This document shows, piece by piece, positions 1-6,769 of a stretch of DNA of 10,777 nucleotides (within the stretch, counting starts at the first letter, position 1; each line of letters opens with the position of its first letter). The notes beneath the pieces are model-generated. The model was not told the DNA's origin and did not search any database. It was given only the letters and a program-made list of their open reading frames with translations. Both the position numbers and the translations under genes were made by a program. Origin of the DNA: Nitrososphaerota archaeon (GTDB lineage: Archaea > Thermoproteota > Bathyarchaeia > Bathyarchaeales > Bathycorpusculaceae); assembly GCA_031260365.1 (NCBI GenBank), contig JAIRJY010000080.1, positions 1 through 10,777 on the forward strand. Reading direction: 5' to 3'.

Positions 1-2
1 CC

Positions 3-98
3 GTTAGTAAGTTGGTTGAGGTTTTAGCTGGAAACCAAACTGACAAATCACCAGTTTCAGAACACAAAGATACTGCCGATCGTGAGTATGTTCGATAA
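3..98 (+). CDS. possible C-terminal end of an unidentified gene (partial)
   Basis: An open frame enters from the left edge and runs 31 codons to a TAA at 96-98. It ends in the hydrophilic tail ...SEHKDTADREYVR. The other two forward frames close within the first 27 bases, so this is the only + strand frame that could continue a gene from outside. I do not recognise the family. The piece is short enough to be open by chance, so it is listed only as a candidate. Confidence 0.3.
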   Translation, partial: VSKLVEVLAGNQTDKSPVSEHKDTADREYVR

Positions 99-128
99 AT
101 AAGTGAGCGCATGTTTTTCGTGTTAATT

Positions 129-152
129 TTATCTTCCCATTTATCTTCCCAT
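129..152. repeat. 12-bp perfect tandem duplication in the intergenic gap
   Basis: The unit ttatcttcccat occurs twice in direct succession at 129-140 and 141-152. The second copy runs into an 8-bp palindrome, cccatggg, at 148-155. The gap between the possible gene end at 98 and the nitroreductase start at 271 is AT-rich and holds no other structure I can support. No convincing -35/-10 pair is visible, although the promoter of the nitroreductase-cupin unit must lie in or upstream of it. The repeat looks like a replication-slippage duplication rather than a known binding site. Confidence 0.75.
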
Positions 153-255
153 GGGGTGCTAAATTTTTCTGGTATGTGTTTAGGCATCGTTATTGGTTCT
201 TTTATAAAGTAAAAGGATGAGAAAGATAACAAGGGAAGCAATAAATGAAGATAGA

Positions 256-263
256 GAAAGGTG
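256..263 (+). promoter_or_regulatory. ribosome binding site that sets the nitroreductase start
   Basis: The purine-rich gaaaggtg ends 7 bases before the ATG at 271. The alternative upstream ATG at 217 is in the same frame, but its only SD-like string (aaaagg) abuts the start codon with no spacing. The family's N-terminal motif begins just after codon 271. The later start is therefore preferred. Confidence 0.7.
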
Positions 264-270
264 TGTCTAT

Positions 271-783
271 ATGATTATTAAGGCGATTAAAGGCCGTAAA
301 TCTATACGCAATTATGCGCATGAAGTATCTGTGTCTGATGAGCAAATCAAAGAACTGTTGGAAGCAGCAATGTTGGCGCCGTCAGCTTGCAACAGTCGTC
401 CGTGGGAGTTTATTGTTGTGCAAAATCGAGACAAGCTTGATAAAATCACAAAAATTCATCCATATACACAAATGCTTACAACAGCCAGTTGTGCGATAGT
501 TGTGTGTGCTGATTTGAATCTGCAAAGCGGTGTGTCCGAGGGATTCTTTCCGCAGGACTGTGGTGCTACAACGCAAAATATACTTTTGCAAGCTGCTGAA
601 TTGGGTTTGGGCACTTGCTGGTGCGGCATATACCCTAAAGAAGACAAGGTGAGGGCCTTTCGCAGTTTGTTTGAATTGCCGGGTAATATTGTTCCGTTTT
701 GTGTTATTGCGTTGGGTGTTCCTGCGGAAGAAATTGGGAGTCGCGGATTTTACGAAGAGACCAAAGTTAAATGGATAAAATAA
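271..783 (+). CDS. FMN-dependent nitroreductase family protein
   Basis: This 170-residue protein is a single-domain flavin oxidoreductase of the nitroreductase superfamily. Such enzymes bind FMN as a homodimer in the cytoplasm and use NAD(P)H to reduce nitro compounds, quinones or flavins; the natural substrate cannot be read from sequence. Visible family blocks are the N-terminal FMN-phosphate motif (RKSIRNY, residues 9-15), APSACNSRPWEF near residues 37-48, the central segment with QDCGATTQNILLQAAELGLGT, and the C-terminal VIALGVPAEE strand and turn. The length matches the short NfsB/FRase-like class. The start at 271 is chosen for its well-spaced SD; an in-frame ATG at 217 would add 18 residues before the conserved motif. 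The cupin gene begins 18 bases after the stop, so the two are probably cotranscribed. The frame is intact. Confidence 0.9.
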   Translation: MIIKAIKGRKSIRNYAHEVSVSDEQIKELLEAAMLAPSACNSRPWEFIVVQNRDKLDKITKIHPYTQMLTTASCAIVVCADLNLQSGVSEGFFPQDCGATTQNILLQAAELGLGTCWCGIYPKEDKVRAFRSLFELPGNIVPFCVIALGVPAEEIGSRGFYEETKVKWIK

Positions 784-801
784 TAGTGGAGAAATTTTTC
801 T

Positions 802-1140
802 GTGAAAAAGTTGATTAAAAACCTTGAACATGGGGTGGCATTATCCTTATCTGATGAGGTGGTTTATCAGGATGATCAGGTTGTTAGTAAAACGCTTGCG
901 CAAAATAGTCGTCATAGTTTGACTTTGTTTGCTTTCGAAAAAGGCGAAGAAATCAGCTCACACGCATCAGAGGGTGATGCTCTTGTGCTTACTTTGGATG
1001 GTGTTGGGAAAATCACAATAGATGGAAAAGAACATCTACTCCATAAAGGTGAAGCTATTGTTATGCCAGCAAAAATCCCTCACGCCGTATATGCAGTCGA
1101 ACGGTTTAAAATGCTCTTAACAGTATCCTTCCCTGAATAG
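802..1140 (+). CDS. small single-domain cupin protein
   Basis: A 112-residue protein starting at GTG, preceded by gtggaga with about 9 bases of spacing. Cupins are small beta-barrels that often bind a metal or small ligand and act as isomerases, dioxygenases or sensors. The conserved core is seen as H-x-S-x-G-D in motif 1 (SSHASEGDALVLTLDG, around residues 51-66) and as GEAIVMPAKIPHAV in motif 2 (around residues 87-100), with the usual glycines and a motif-2 histidine. Motif 1 has one histidine instead of the H-x-H pair, so metal binding may be altered. The stop is TAG, which shows that TAG serves as a normal stop in this genome. Its tight spacing after the nitroreductase suggests a joint role, for example in quinone or xenobiotic response; that is inference. 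Confidence 0.87.
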   Translation: MKKLIKNLEHGVALSLSDEVVYQDDQVVSKTLAQNSRHSLTLFAFEKGEEISSHASEGDALVLTLDGVGKITIDGKEHLLHKGEAIVMPAKIPHAVYAVERFKMLLTVSFPE

Positions 1141-1175
1141 ACACATGCCAAAAGTTATTCGATTTAATATTTTGC

Positions 1176-1230
1176 TACAGCTGTACATTTAAAAGAATTG
1201 GTTGCCCTATGAGTTATTTGTTGAATAGGG
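1176..1230 (+). promoter_or_regulatory. palindromes in the leader of the Schlafen-like gene
   Basis: The 96-base gap between the cupin stop and the next ATG holds two symmetric elements. One is a perfect 10-bp palindrome, tacagctgta, at 1176-1185. The other is an inverted repeat, ccctat (1205-1210) with ataggg (1225-1230), whose right arm contains the only SD-like string (aggg) before the ATG at 1237. A hairpin there could hide the ribosome site, or the palindrome could be an operator. No clear -35/-10 pair and no U-tract terminator for the upstream genes is visible. Confidence 0.35.
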
Positions 1231-1236
1231 TTTAGC

Positions 1237-2538
1237 ATGACTTCACATCAAGATTGTATACAAGAGTTACTTCAGAAAATACGTATTAGGCAACACATGT
1301 ACGGTTTAGTTTCAGTTTCTTGTTTTTTACGCAAAGAACAGTCATCTTTAACAAACATTACCACTTTGATTATGCCCTTAAGTAACGAGTCCACTGAGCC
1401 AAAACTTGATGAGTTTGACTACGGCGACATTGTATTATTGAAAACAACAATAACAATTGAGAACCTAATTGAACTAATTAGCAGTCTTCCGCAAGGTCCA
1501 GGCAGTTTTAAAATTGGTAATAGATCTATTAACATAGATGCAACACTTGAACAATGCTATGATTATCTACCGTTTGATAACGCTAGAAGCGATAATAATT
1601 TTGTCGATATTCCATGGAAATTTACAAAATGTGAATATGCTAAACGAACGAACGTTATTCATTACCACTCATCATTGACAGCTGCTAAATTACCTTTCTT
1701 TCCCGATCGTCGTAGTGTTTTAAGAGATTTTATAGGAATCAATACTGATGACTGTACAAGAACTTTTGGAGTATTTTTTATTTTGCCTGATTATAGCAGT
1801 AGAATAAAAGAAGTCATTATTGGTTCAACAACATTAAAAGTAAACATAGAAACAAGATATAAGAAAAATACTGATGTTATAGGAAAACTATATTGTTCAA
1901 ATGGCACAATGGTAATGCAGGATGATATTGTATTTGACTGTAAAGAGGCAAACGGGGATTTTAGCGGTACAATAAATATAGAACAAAACACCAACCACTT
2001 CCAGATAGTGTTACTTTCAAAAATTGATAATTCTATATTGGATAAACGAGAAATTAATTTTGGATGGACTTTGCCAGAAGGTGTCTTTATTGACATCCCT
2101 GACTATAACTTAGAGGTACTCATTAAAAATGGTGAAAACCAAACAACAGAATTTAAAAAGACAATAGGCGATGGTCATGAATTTGCTGAAACTGTTGTTG
2201 CTTTTGCAAATAGCCAAGGGGGCATCATTATTATTGGGGTGGACAATAAAACAAACATCGTTGGCCTTGACAATAGAGACCACATTAATACTATCACAAA
2301 TATTATTTCAAGTCTTTGTGAACCAACAATCGAATATTACCCAGAAGAAAGAAGTCTACAACAAAAGGAACTTGTTTTAGTAAAAGTCATGGAAGGAAGA
2401 AATAAGCCGTATTCTCTTAGAGATAGAGGTGTTTACATACGTGCGCATGCAACAGACAGAATAGCAACAAGATTTGAACTGGACGAAATTTATAGTCAAA
2501 AGTATAATCAGAAAAATGTTCACGAGAACAACTATTGA
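1237..2538 (+). CDS. Schlafen/AlbA_2-domain protein with a novel N-terminal region
   Basis: A 433-residue protein. Residues ~290-430 form an AlbA_2 (Schlafen-core, often annotated 'putative DNA-binding' or 'ATP-binding') domain. Visible are the motif GENQTTEFKK (299-308), the helix AETVVAFANSQGG (317-329), the strand IIIIGVD (330-336), and a C-terminal region with RDRGVYIRAHATDR before the final helix. E300, E305 and D336 fall at the spacing of the E-x4-E...D carboxylate set that makes animal Schlafens tRNA/rRNA nucleases, so RNA cleavage is possible; this is inference from pattern. Residues 1-290 match no family I can name; roughly 180-280 look rich in beta strands, like an Ig-like sandwich. 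Most bacterial AlbA_2 proteins carry the domain at the N-terminus, so the order here is unusual. It stands alone on its strand, tail-to-tail with the hsd operon. A defence or regulatory role is plausible but unproven. Confidence 0.8.
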   Translation: MTSHQDCIQELLQKIRIRQHMYGLVSVSCFLRKEQSSLTNITTLIMPLSNESTEPKLDEFDYGDIVLLKTTITIENLIELISSLPQGPGSFKIGNRSINIDATLEQCYDYLPFDNARSDNNFVDIPWKFTKCEYAKRTNVIHYHSSLTAAKLPFFPDRRSVLRDFIGINTDDCTRTFGVFFILPDYSSRIKEVIIGSTTLKVNIETRYKKNTDVIGKLYCSNGTMVMQDDIVFDCKEANGDFSGTINIEQNTNHFQIVLLSKIDNSILDKREINFGWTLPEGVFIDIPDYNLEVLIKNGENQTTEFKKTIGDGHEFAETVVAFANSQGGIIIIGVDNKTNIVGLDNRDHINTITNIISSLCEPTIEYYPEERSLQQKELVLVKVMEGRNKPYSLRDRGVYIRAHATDRIATRFELDEIYSQKYNQKNVHENNY

Positions 2539-2587
2539 TAGCTTTTGTAAAAACACGTGTGAAAATAAAAAAACTGTTATAGTGATG
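2539..2587. other. tail-to-tail junction between the Schlafen-like gene and the hsd operon
   Basis: This 49-base gap separates two convergent stops (TGA at 2536-2538 on +, TAG at 2588-2590 on -). It holds an 8-bp palindrome, acacgtgt, at 2553-2560, followed on the + strand by an A-rich run that reads as a T-run on the - strand. The palindrome is too short and the tract too irregular to call a firm bidirectional terminator, but termination of both units must occur here or inside the opposing genes. Confidence 0.35.
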
Positions 2588-3355
2588 CTATTGTGCGTTT
2601 GTTGTTGGCCATTCGGCGAAGCCAAGGGGGTTGTTGTTGAGTTCTTGTTTGCATTGTTCCCATTGGGGTAGATATGTTTTGATTAGTTGTTCGAATTGTT
2701 CGTTGTGGTGTTTTTCTTTTAGGTGCATTAGTTCGTGAATTAAAACGTATTCTAGACATCGTGTAGGTGTTTTGGCTAGTTCTAGGTTGAGCCAGATTCT
2801 TTTTTGTTCTGGGTTGCAGGTACCCCATTTGGTTTTCATCTTTTTAATTTTTACTTCATTTACAGTTAAGCCAGTAGTTTTTGACCAATAATTAACAAGT
2901 GCGGGGATCTGGCGTTTTAGTTCTGCACGGTAAAAACTCTCCATTAAACGTGTTCTTTTTTCTGTGGACATTTGAGGCGTGATATACATGTCGATATAGT
3001 TTTTCTTCTTTACCTCAATTCGGGGTTTAGTATCTGAGGTAATAACGTTTAATCGGTATCGGTTGCCTAAGAAGTAGTGGCTTTCTCCTGAGACATACTC
3101 ACGTTTTGTTTGTCGCTCCTGTTGGCTATACTTTTTTTGTTGCTTCTTTATCCATGGCATTTTGTCAGCTATGAGCAGTTTTATGGCTTCGTCAGTAGTT
3201 TTTATGGGCACCGCAAGTCTTACCTGTCCATCAGGTGGGCAGACAGCCAAGTGTATGTTTTTTATGTCTTTTTTGATAGTGTTGACTTCTAAATCGTAAA
3301 TCTTGGTTTTTTTCAATGAGAAGCAGTTGTGTGTGTTGAATTTTTTAGTATACAT
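2588..3355 (-). CDS. YgjP-like (DUF45) zinc metallopeptidase linked to Type I R-M
   Basis: A 255-residue protein of the YgjP/WLM-like zincin family, often annotated as M48-family metallopeptidase. The zinc-binding motif is H207-E-L-M-H211, with a likely third ligand at H217 in KEKHHNEQF; E208 would be the catalytic base. Before it comes the family block KTKWGTCNPEQKRIWLNLEL, and the N-terminal half has MPWIKKQQKK and YFLGNRYRL, both typical. Members commonly sit in Type I restriction operons, but their substrate is not established; trimming of restriction subunits is a guess. The ATG overlaps the end of hsdR by 11 bases, so translation is probably coupled to hsdR and would suffer from the upstream stop in that gene. 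The frame is complete, unlike the three hsd genes. About 17 residues precede the usual family start, so the true start may be slightly internal. Confidence 0.87.
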   Translation of the reverse strand: MYTKKFNTHNCFSLKKTKIYDLEVNTIKKDIKNIHLAVCPPDGQVRLAVPIKTTDEAIKLLIADKMPWIKKQQKKYSQQERQTKREYVSGESHYFLGNRYRLNVITSDTKPRIEVKKKNYIDMYITPQMSTEKRTRLMESFYRAELKRQIPALVNYWSKTTGLTVNEVKIKKMKTKWGTCNPEQKRIWLNLELAKTPTRCLEYVLIHELMHLKEKHHNEQFEQLIKTYLPQWEQCKQELNNNPLGFAEWPTTNAQ

Positions 3356-6092
3356 TTTGGTTTTTCGCCAATTCTAATATCATTTCTACGGTTTTATCGT
3401 CAACTGATGTTCCAAGTGCTTCTTTTATTGCGTTTTTGACTTGTCTTTCTTTGAGTCTGTTTCCTCGCCATTCGTCAGCTTTGGATTTTTGAATATTCTC
3501 GTTAACCCTTAAAGCCAGTTGCTCATCACCCTCAAGGTTGTCAAATAGCGCACGTTTAGCTTTAGTATTTATTGCCACTGGATAGGAACCTGTTGTGGTT
3601 GTGTTCTTGAGTTTCTGTACAAGGTCAACAATCTTGTTTAGATACTTTGCGTACTGCACAGCTTTTGTTTTTCTTTCTTTGATGATTTCGTCAAGTAGAA
3701 TTGACATTTTTTCAAAATATTTAGGATTCGTGGGAGTCTCATCAATTATAAGTCGTCGCACGTTGTTCTCAATTGTTTCTGCCACCGCCTCCTCGCTACC
3801 ACGAATACCCTTTGGCAACAGATCTACGGCGTCCACACCCTTATCCACTATCAAATCAACAAGTGTCAAATCCTCAAACGCAGAAACCTTCACACTTGCT
3901 TTAGCATCAATATACACATCAATCAAATGACGCATAGCAGGCTCATACGCTTTCAAATCAATATAATCCCCACTTGCCAACTTTACCTCCTGCTGTACAC
4001 TATCAAAAAGCCCCACATCCACCTTAATTGACTCCGCTTGTTCTCGAGTGTAACCTGTCTGTATCATCTCATTAGCAAGACTTGCATACGCCCTAACAAG
4101 TTTAGACGTAGCCTTATAGAGCACCTCACGTTTAGGTGCTGTTTCTTTAAGTGCTTCTGGATTTTCTGTGTCCCCGCAAAAATATGCTATAAACTCAGCA
4201 GACCCCTTAGGCGGTTTAACAGGCTCGCACAAAATTTTTACGGGTTCCAAAGTTTCATCCAGGTTTTCTTTAGCTTTTCTAAGTCTATCCTTCAGTAGGC
4301 CTTCAATGTCCTCTTTATCGTATCCCTCAAATGCTTCCGAGGTGTAGTTTTTTACTGCTGAGCTTAAACTCTTAAAGAGATCTTTGTAGTCAACTATGTA
4401 TCCGTACTCTTTATCCTCGTCATCTAATCGGTTGACTCTACAAATAGCTTGGAAGAGTCCGTGTTCTTGCATACTTTTATCGATGTAAAGATAAGTTGCT
4501 GGCGGAGCGTCAAACCCTGTAAGTAACTTGTCAACCACAATAAGTAGCTTCATTTGTCCAGGTTCATTAACAAATTTCTCACGAATAACCGTTTCAAACC
4601 CGCGAGTGCCAATATCAGGATACAAACCAGTATAGTGCTGAATCATTTTTTGGTATGTTTCGTATTTGGCGAGGTTTTCAGTTTCAGCTTCTTCACCCGT
4701 TGCTTCACCTTTAATCTGGTTTACATCGCCAGTGTAGGATGTGATGATGGCGCATTTTTTTAGTCCGCTATTTTGGAAGAGTTCATAGTATTGGCAGGCT
4801 TGATAGATACTTCCCGCAACTAAGAGAGCATTCCCTCTGCCGCTCATTAGGCGATCATTAAGTTCCATATCTAACATGATATCTGAAACTATGCGCTTAA
4901 GTCGTGGTTGAGAGCTTACAACCTTTTGCATGGTTCCCCAACGTTTCTTAAGCTCCGCCTTAGCATAGTCAGTTAAGCCACGAGTTTTTGCTTCAAACCA
5001 CTGATCAATCTTGTCCTGTGAAACAATCTCTTGATCTACTTCCCTAGCTTCATACTGTAAATCTAAAACGACATGATCTGCTACAGCTTCATCATATTTG
5101 TAGGTGTGAATGTATCTACCAAAAATTTCAAGGCTGGTGCTCTTATCCTTCTTAAGCAAAGGTGTACCTGTAAAGCCTATGAAAATTGCGTTTGGAATTA
5201 TAGTTTTCATAGCATCATGAAGTTTGCCTGATTGTGTTCGGTGGCATTCGTCTACAAAGACGTAGATATCTCCTTTTGCTTGGAAATTTTGAGAAATTTC
5301 AGCATGTAAATCACTAATGTAACTATCCACATAGTCTTCAGTATTTTTTCTGAATTTGTGGATAAGTGAGCACATTAGCCATGGGAGTTCGTTATTTAGT
5401 TTGTTGATTAAGTCTTTGCCGCTTTTTGTTCGGTAGATGTCTTCGCTTACTCCTTTGAAGAAGCGTTCAATTTGACTATCAAGCTCTTCTCGATCGGTAA
5501 TAATGAGTACTCGTGAATTGGTAAGGTTTTCTCTTATCCATTTGGCAAGCCAAATCATGGTTAAGCTTTTACCACTACCCTGAGTATGCCATACGATCCC
5601 GCCTTCTTTATTATTTAGAAAACATTGAGCGGCTTTAACTCCAAAATACTGATTGTGCCGACAAATTTTTTTGATGCCACCATCAAATGCTATAAAATCA
5701 TGGATGACTTCCAGAAGCCTCTGTTTGTTACACAAGGCGGTAAGGTCGCGGTCTAGCTTATTTTCCATTTCGATTTTGGTGTTTTCTTTCCATGCGAGGT
5801 AATATTTTTCGGGGGTTTCAATTGTTGCATATCTTAGACCTTCTGTGTCGTTGCCAGCCATCACCAACTGGATGGTTGTGAAGAAATGTTTTATGAAAAT
5901 TTCTTTTTGATTGTCAAGGTTTTGGCGTATCCCTTGTGATACTGAAATAATGCTTCGTTTTAGTTCAAGAACTGCAACTGCTATCCCGTTTACGTATAAA
6001 ACTATGTCTGGACGCTTAGTATGTTGACCTCTTACAGTTACTTCTTGTGCTATGTAAAAATCATTTTTTTCCAGTTCTTTCCAATTAATCAA
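3345..6092 (-). CDS. hsdR: HsdR main fragment: nuclease and helicase domains
   Basis: This 915-codon piece of hsdR lies downstream of the internal TAG. Its first usable start is a TTG (6090-6092) with no good SD. It keeps every catalytic motif: the PD-(D/E)xK nuclease site D29...E43-L-K45 (KRPDIVLY...VLELKR), Walker A TQGSGKS with K175, the DECH box at 281-284, FTGTP around 307-311, and the C-terminal helicase block LLTGFDAPPATYLYIDK...ICRVNRLD. Add 105 for full-length numbering. The last ~200 residues, ending in LELAKNQNVY, are the C-terminal region expected to contact the methylase core. If expressed from TTG, it would lack the first 105 residues that complete the N-terminal nuclease fold, so restriction activity is doubtful. 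Confidence 0.85.
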   Translation of the reverse strand: MINWKELEKNDFYIAQEVTVRGQHTKRPDIVLYVNGIAVAVLELKRSIISVSQGIRQNLDNQKEIFIKHFFTTIQLVMAGNDTEGLRYATIETPEKYYLAWKENTKIEMENKLDRDLTALCNKQRLLEVIHDFIAFDGGIKKICRHNQYFGVKAAQCFLNNKEGGIVWHTQGSGKSLTMIWLAKWIRENLTNSRVLIITDREELDSQIERFFKGVSEDIYRTKSGKDLINKLNNELPWLMCSLIHKFRKNTEDYVDSYISDLHAEISQNFQAKGDIYVFVDECHRTQSGKLHDAMKTIIPNAIFIGFTGTPLLKKDKSTSLEIFGRYIHTYKYDEAVADHVVLDLQYEAREVDQEIVSQDKIDQWFEAKTRGLTDYAKAELKKRWGTMQKVVSSQPRLKRIVSDIMLDMELNDRLMSGRGNALLVAGSIYQACQYYELFQNSGLKKCAIITSYTGDVNQIKGEATGEEAETENLAKYETYQKMIQHYTGLYPDIGTRGFETVIREKFVNEPGQMKLLIVVDKLLTGFDAPPATYLYIDKSMQEHGLFQAICRVNRLDDEDKEYGYIVDYKDLFKSLSSAVKNYTSEAFEGYDKEDIEGLLKDRLRKAKENLDETLEPVKILCEPVKPPKGSAEFIAYFCGDTENPEALKETAPKREVLYKATSKLVRAYASLANEMIQTGYTREQAESIKVDVGLFDSVQQEVKLASGDYIDLKAYEPAMRHLIDVYIDAKASVKVSAFEDLTLVDLIVDKGVDAVDLLPKGIRGSEEAVAETIENNVRRLIIDETPTNPKYFEKMSILLDEIIKERKTKAVQYAKYLNKIVDLVQKLKNTTTTGSYPVAINTKAKRALFDNLEGDEQLALRVNENIQKSKADEWRGNRLKERQVKNAIKEALGTSVDDKTVEMILELAKNQNVY

Positions 6093-6140
6093 CCATACAG
6101 TTTGGTTATTTTGGCTAACATCTTCCTTAACTTGTATGCC

Positions 6141-6407
6141 CTAACGTAGCATGCTGTAAACTTCTTTGTTAACATCATACAAACTTCTATTCTGATTCTG
6201 AGCAACTTTTTGAAGCTCAAAAAGAGCCTTCTCAATCAAGGCATCAGAGTATCCTTGCTTCTGTAAAAATGCACGCAAATATATCTGTTCAATATTAGAG
6301 TTATCATGACAGTCGGTTAAATCACCCAGATATTTATATCCTAAATCATCAACAAAAAACTGGATAACACGATTCTGTGTTACTTTTTCACTTTTACCTA
6401 TACTCAT
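6141..6407 (-). CDS. hsdR: HsdR N-terminal fragment (88 residues)
   Basis: This is the 5' piece of hsdR, from the genuine ATG to the internal TAG. It carries the N-terminal pattern SEKVTQNRVIQFFVDDLGYKYLGDL, followed by the mostly helical stretch YLRAFLQKQGYSDALIEKALFELQKV and ending EVYSMLR. It has no catalytic residues of its own and would be an inert peptide. It could be mistaken for a small hypothetical or antitoxin gene. The fact that the same frame resumes immediately after the stop with matching HsdR sequence shows it is a fragment. Translation should be efficient, given its SD and the overlap with the upstream gene. Confidence 0.85.
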   Translation of the reverse strand: MSIGKSEKVTQNRVIQFFVDDLGYKYLGDLTDCHDNSNIEQIYLRAFLQKQGYSDALIEKALFELQKVAQNQNRSLYDVNKEVYSMLR

Positions 6408-6769
6408 ACAGTTACCTCCTCGCCAAAGAGTTCAATACTCTGCTTGATAGCGCGAGTGATGTTATTATCTGAGAAAATTTCACGTGTTAATTTTTTACGC
6501 CACTCTGAACTTTGCTGGATATAATTTTTTACAGTAAGCATAGTTATTATGCTGTTTCTTTTTCGAAGATTCACTATAGCCATATCAACAGTAGTTAACA
6601 ATTCCAATTCATCTTTACGCTTTGGAATGCAACGGAATTGCTCTAACCATTTTAATGGTTCTTCGCCATACCATTTGTTAAAATATTTCAATGCGTCCTG
6701 TGCATTGTTACTTGTAACAAACCCTCTATTTGCCTGTGCATTCTCGGATGTAGCCTTTTTTGAGTGCAA
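6404..6769 (-). CDS. second half of the HsdS C-terminal extension (frame-shifted piece)
   Basis: This frame is open from a TTG at 6769 to a TGA at 6404-6406 (121 codons). The meaningful part starts around GFVTSNNAQDALKYFNKWYG, since the first dozen codons overlap the main hsdS frame. It holds PLKWLEQFRC, KDELELLTTVDMAIVNLRK and WRKKLTREIFSDNNITRAIKQS, and ends GEEVTV. It has no plausible start of its own and no SD. I recall similar helical blocks as tails of some long HsdS proteins, so I read it as the distal part of the same extension, not a free gene. An independent small gene is the alternative, but the +1 offset and the join to GYIRECTG argue against it. The function of the domain is unknown to me. 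Confidence 0.6.
   Translation of the reverse strand: MHSKKATSENAQANRGFVTSNNAQDALKYFNKWYGEEPLKWLEQFRCIPKRKDELELLTTVDMAIVNLRKRNSIITMLTVKNYIQQSSEWRKKLTREIFSDNNITRAIKQSIELFGEEVTV
6411..6420 (-). promoter_or_regulatory. strong ribosome binding site of hsdR
   Basis: On the - strand the SD aggaggt lies 6 bases before the hsdR ATG at 6407, inside the last codons of the HsdS extension frame. It is the best SD in the window. It fixes the true hsdR start and shows that the 88-codon N-terminal piece, not the TTG at 6092, is where ribosomes are meant to begin. Confidence 0.85.

Larger units (their letters stand above)
3345..6407 (-). pseudogene. hsdR: Type I restriction endonuclease subunit R, interrupted by an in-frame TAG
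   Basis: The frame runs from an ATG at 6405-6407 to a TAA at 3345-3347 without any shift, but codon 89 is TAG (6141-6143). Read through, it encodes 1020 residues, the normal size of HsdR, the motor and nuclease subunit that translocates DNA and cuts it far from the recognition site. The 16 codons between the TAG and the first possible restart continue the family sequence (GIQVKEDVSQNN...TVWLINWKE). The stop thus replaces one residue, probably tyrosine (MLR-Y-GIQVK; TAC or TAT to TAG is one base). The ATG overlaps the hsdS-derived stop as ATGA and has an excellent SD. As written the gene cannot give full-length HsdR; a mutation, a sequencing error or suppression would all fit. Confidence 0.85.

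Noticed and set aside
217-270. Earlier ATG giving an 18-residue longer nitroreductase
   Set aside because: Its SD-like string touches the start codon, the extra residues precede the family's N-terminal motif, and the ATG at 271 has a well-spaced SD.
382-831. 149-codon - strand frame opposite the nitroreductase
   Set aside because: It is antisense to a clear conserved gene and has no protein-like features.
2539-2587. Bidirectional intrinsic terminator
   Set aside because: Only an 8-bp palindrome with A/T tracts is visible; no GC-rich stem followed by a clean U-run.
6141-6143. TAG read as pyrrolysine or as a reassigned sense codon
   Set aside because: TAG ends the cupin, the YgjP-like gene and the hsdM C-terminal frame in this window, and a tyrosine codon one base away fits the family.
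6141-6407. 88-codon frame as an independent small gene or antitoxin
   Set aside because: It carries the HsdR N-terminal pattern and the same frame continues as HsdR directly after the TAG.
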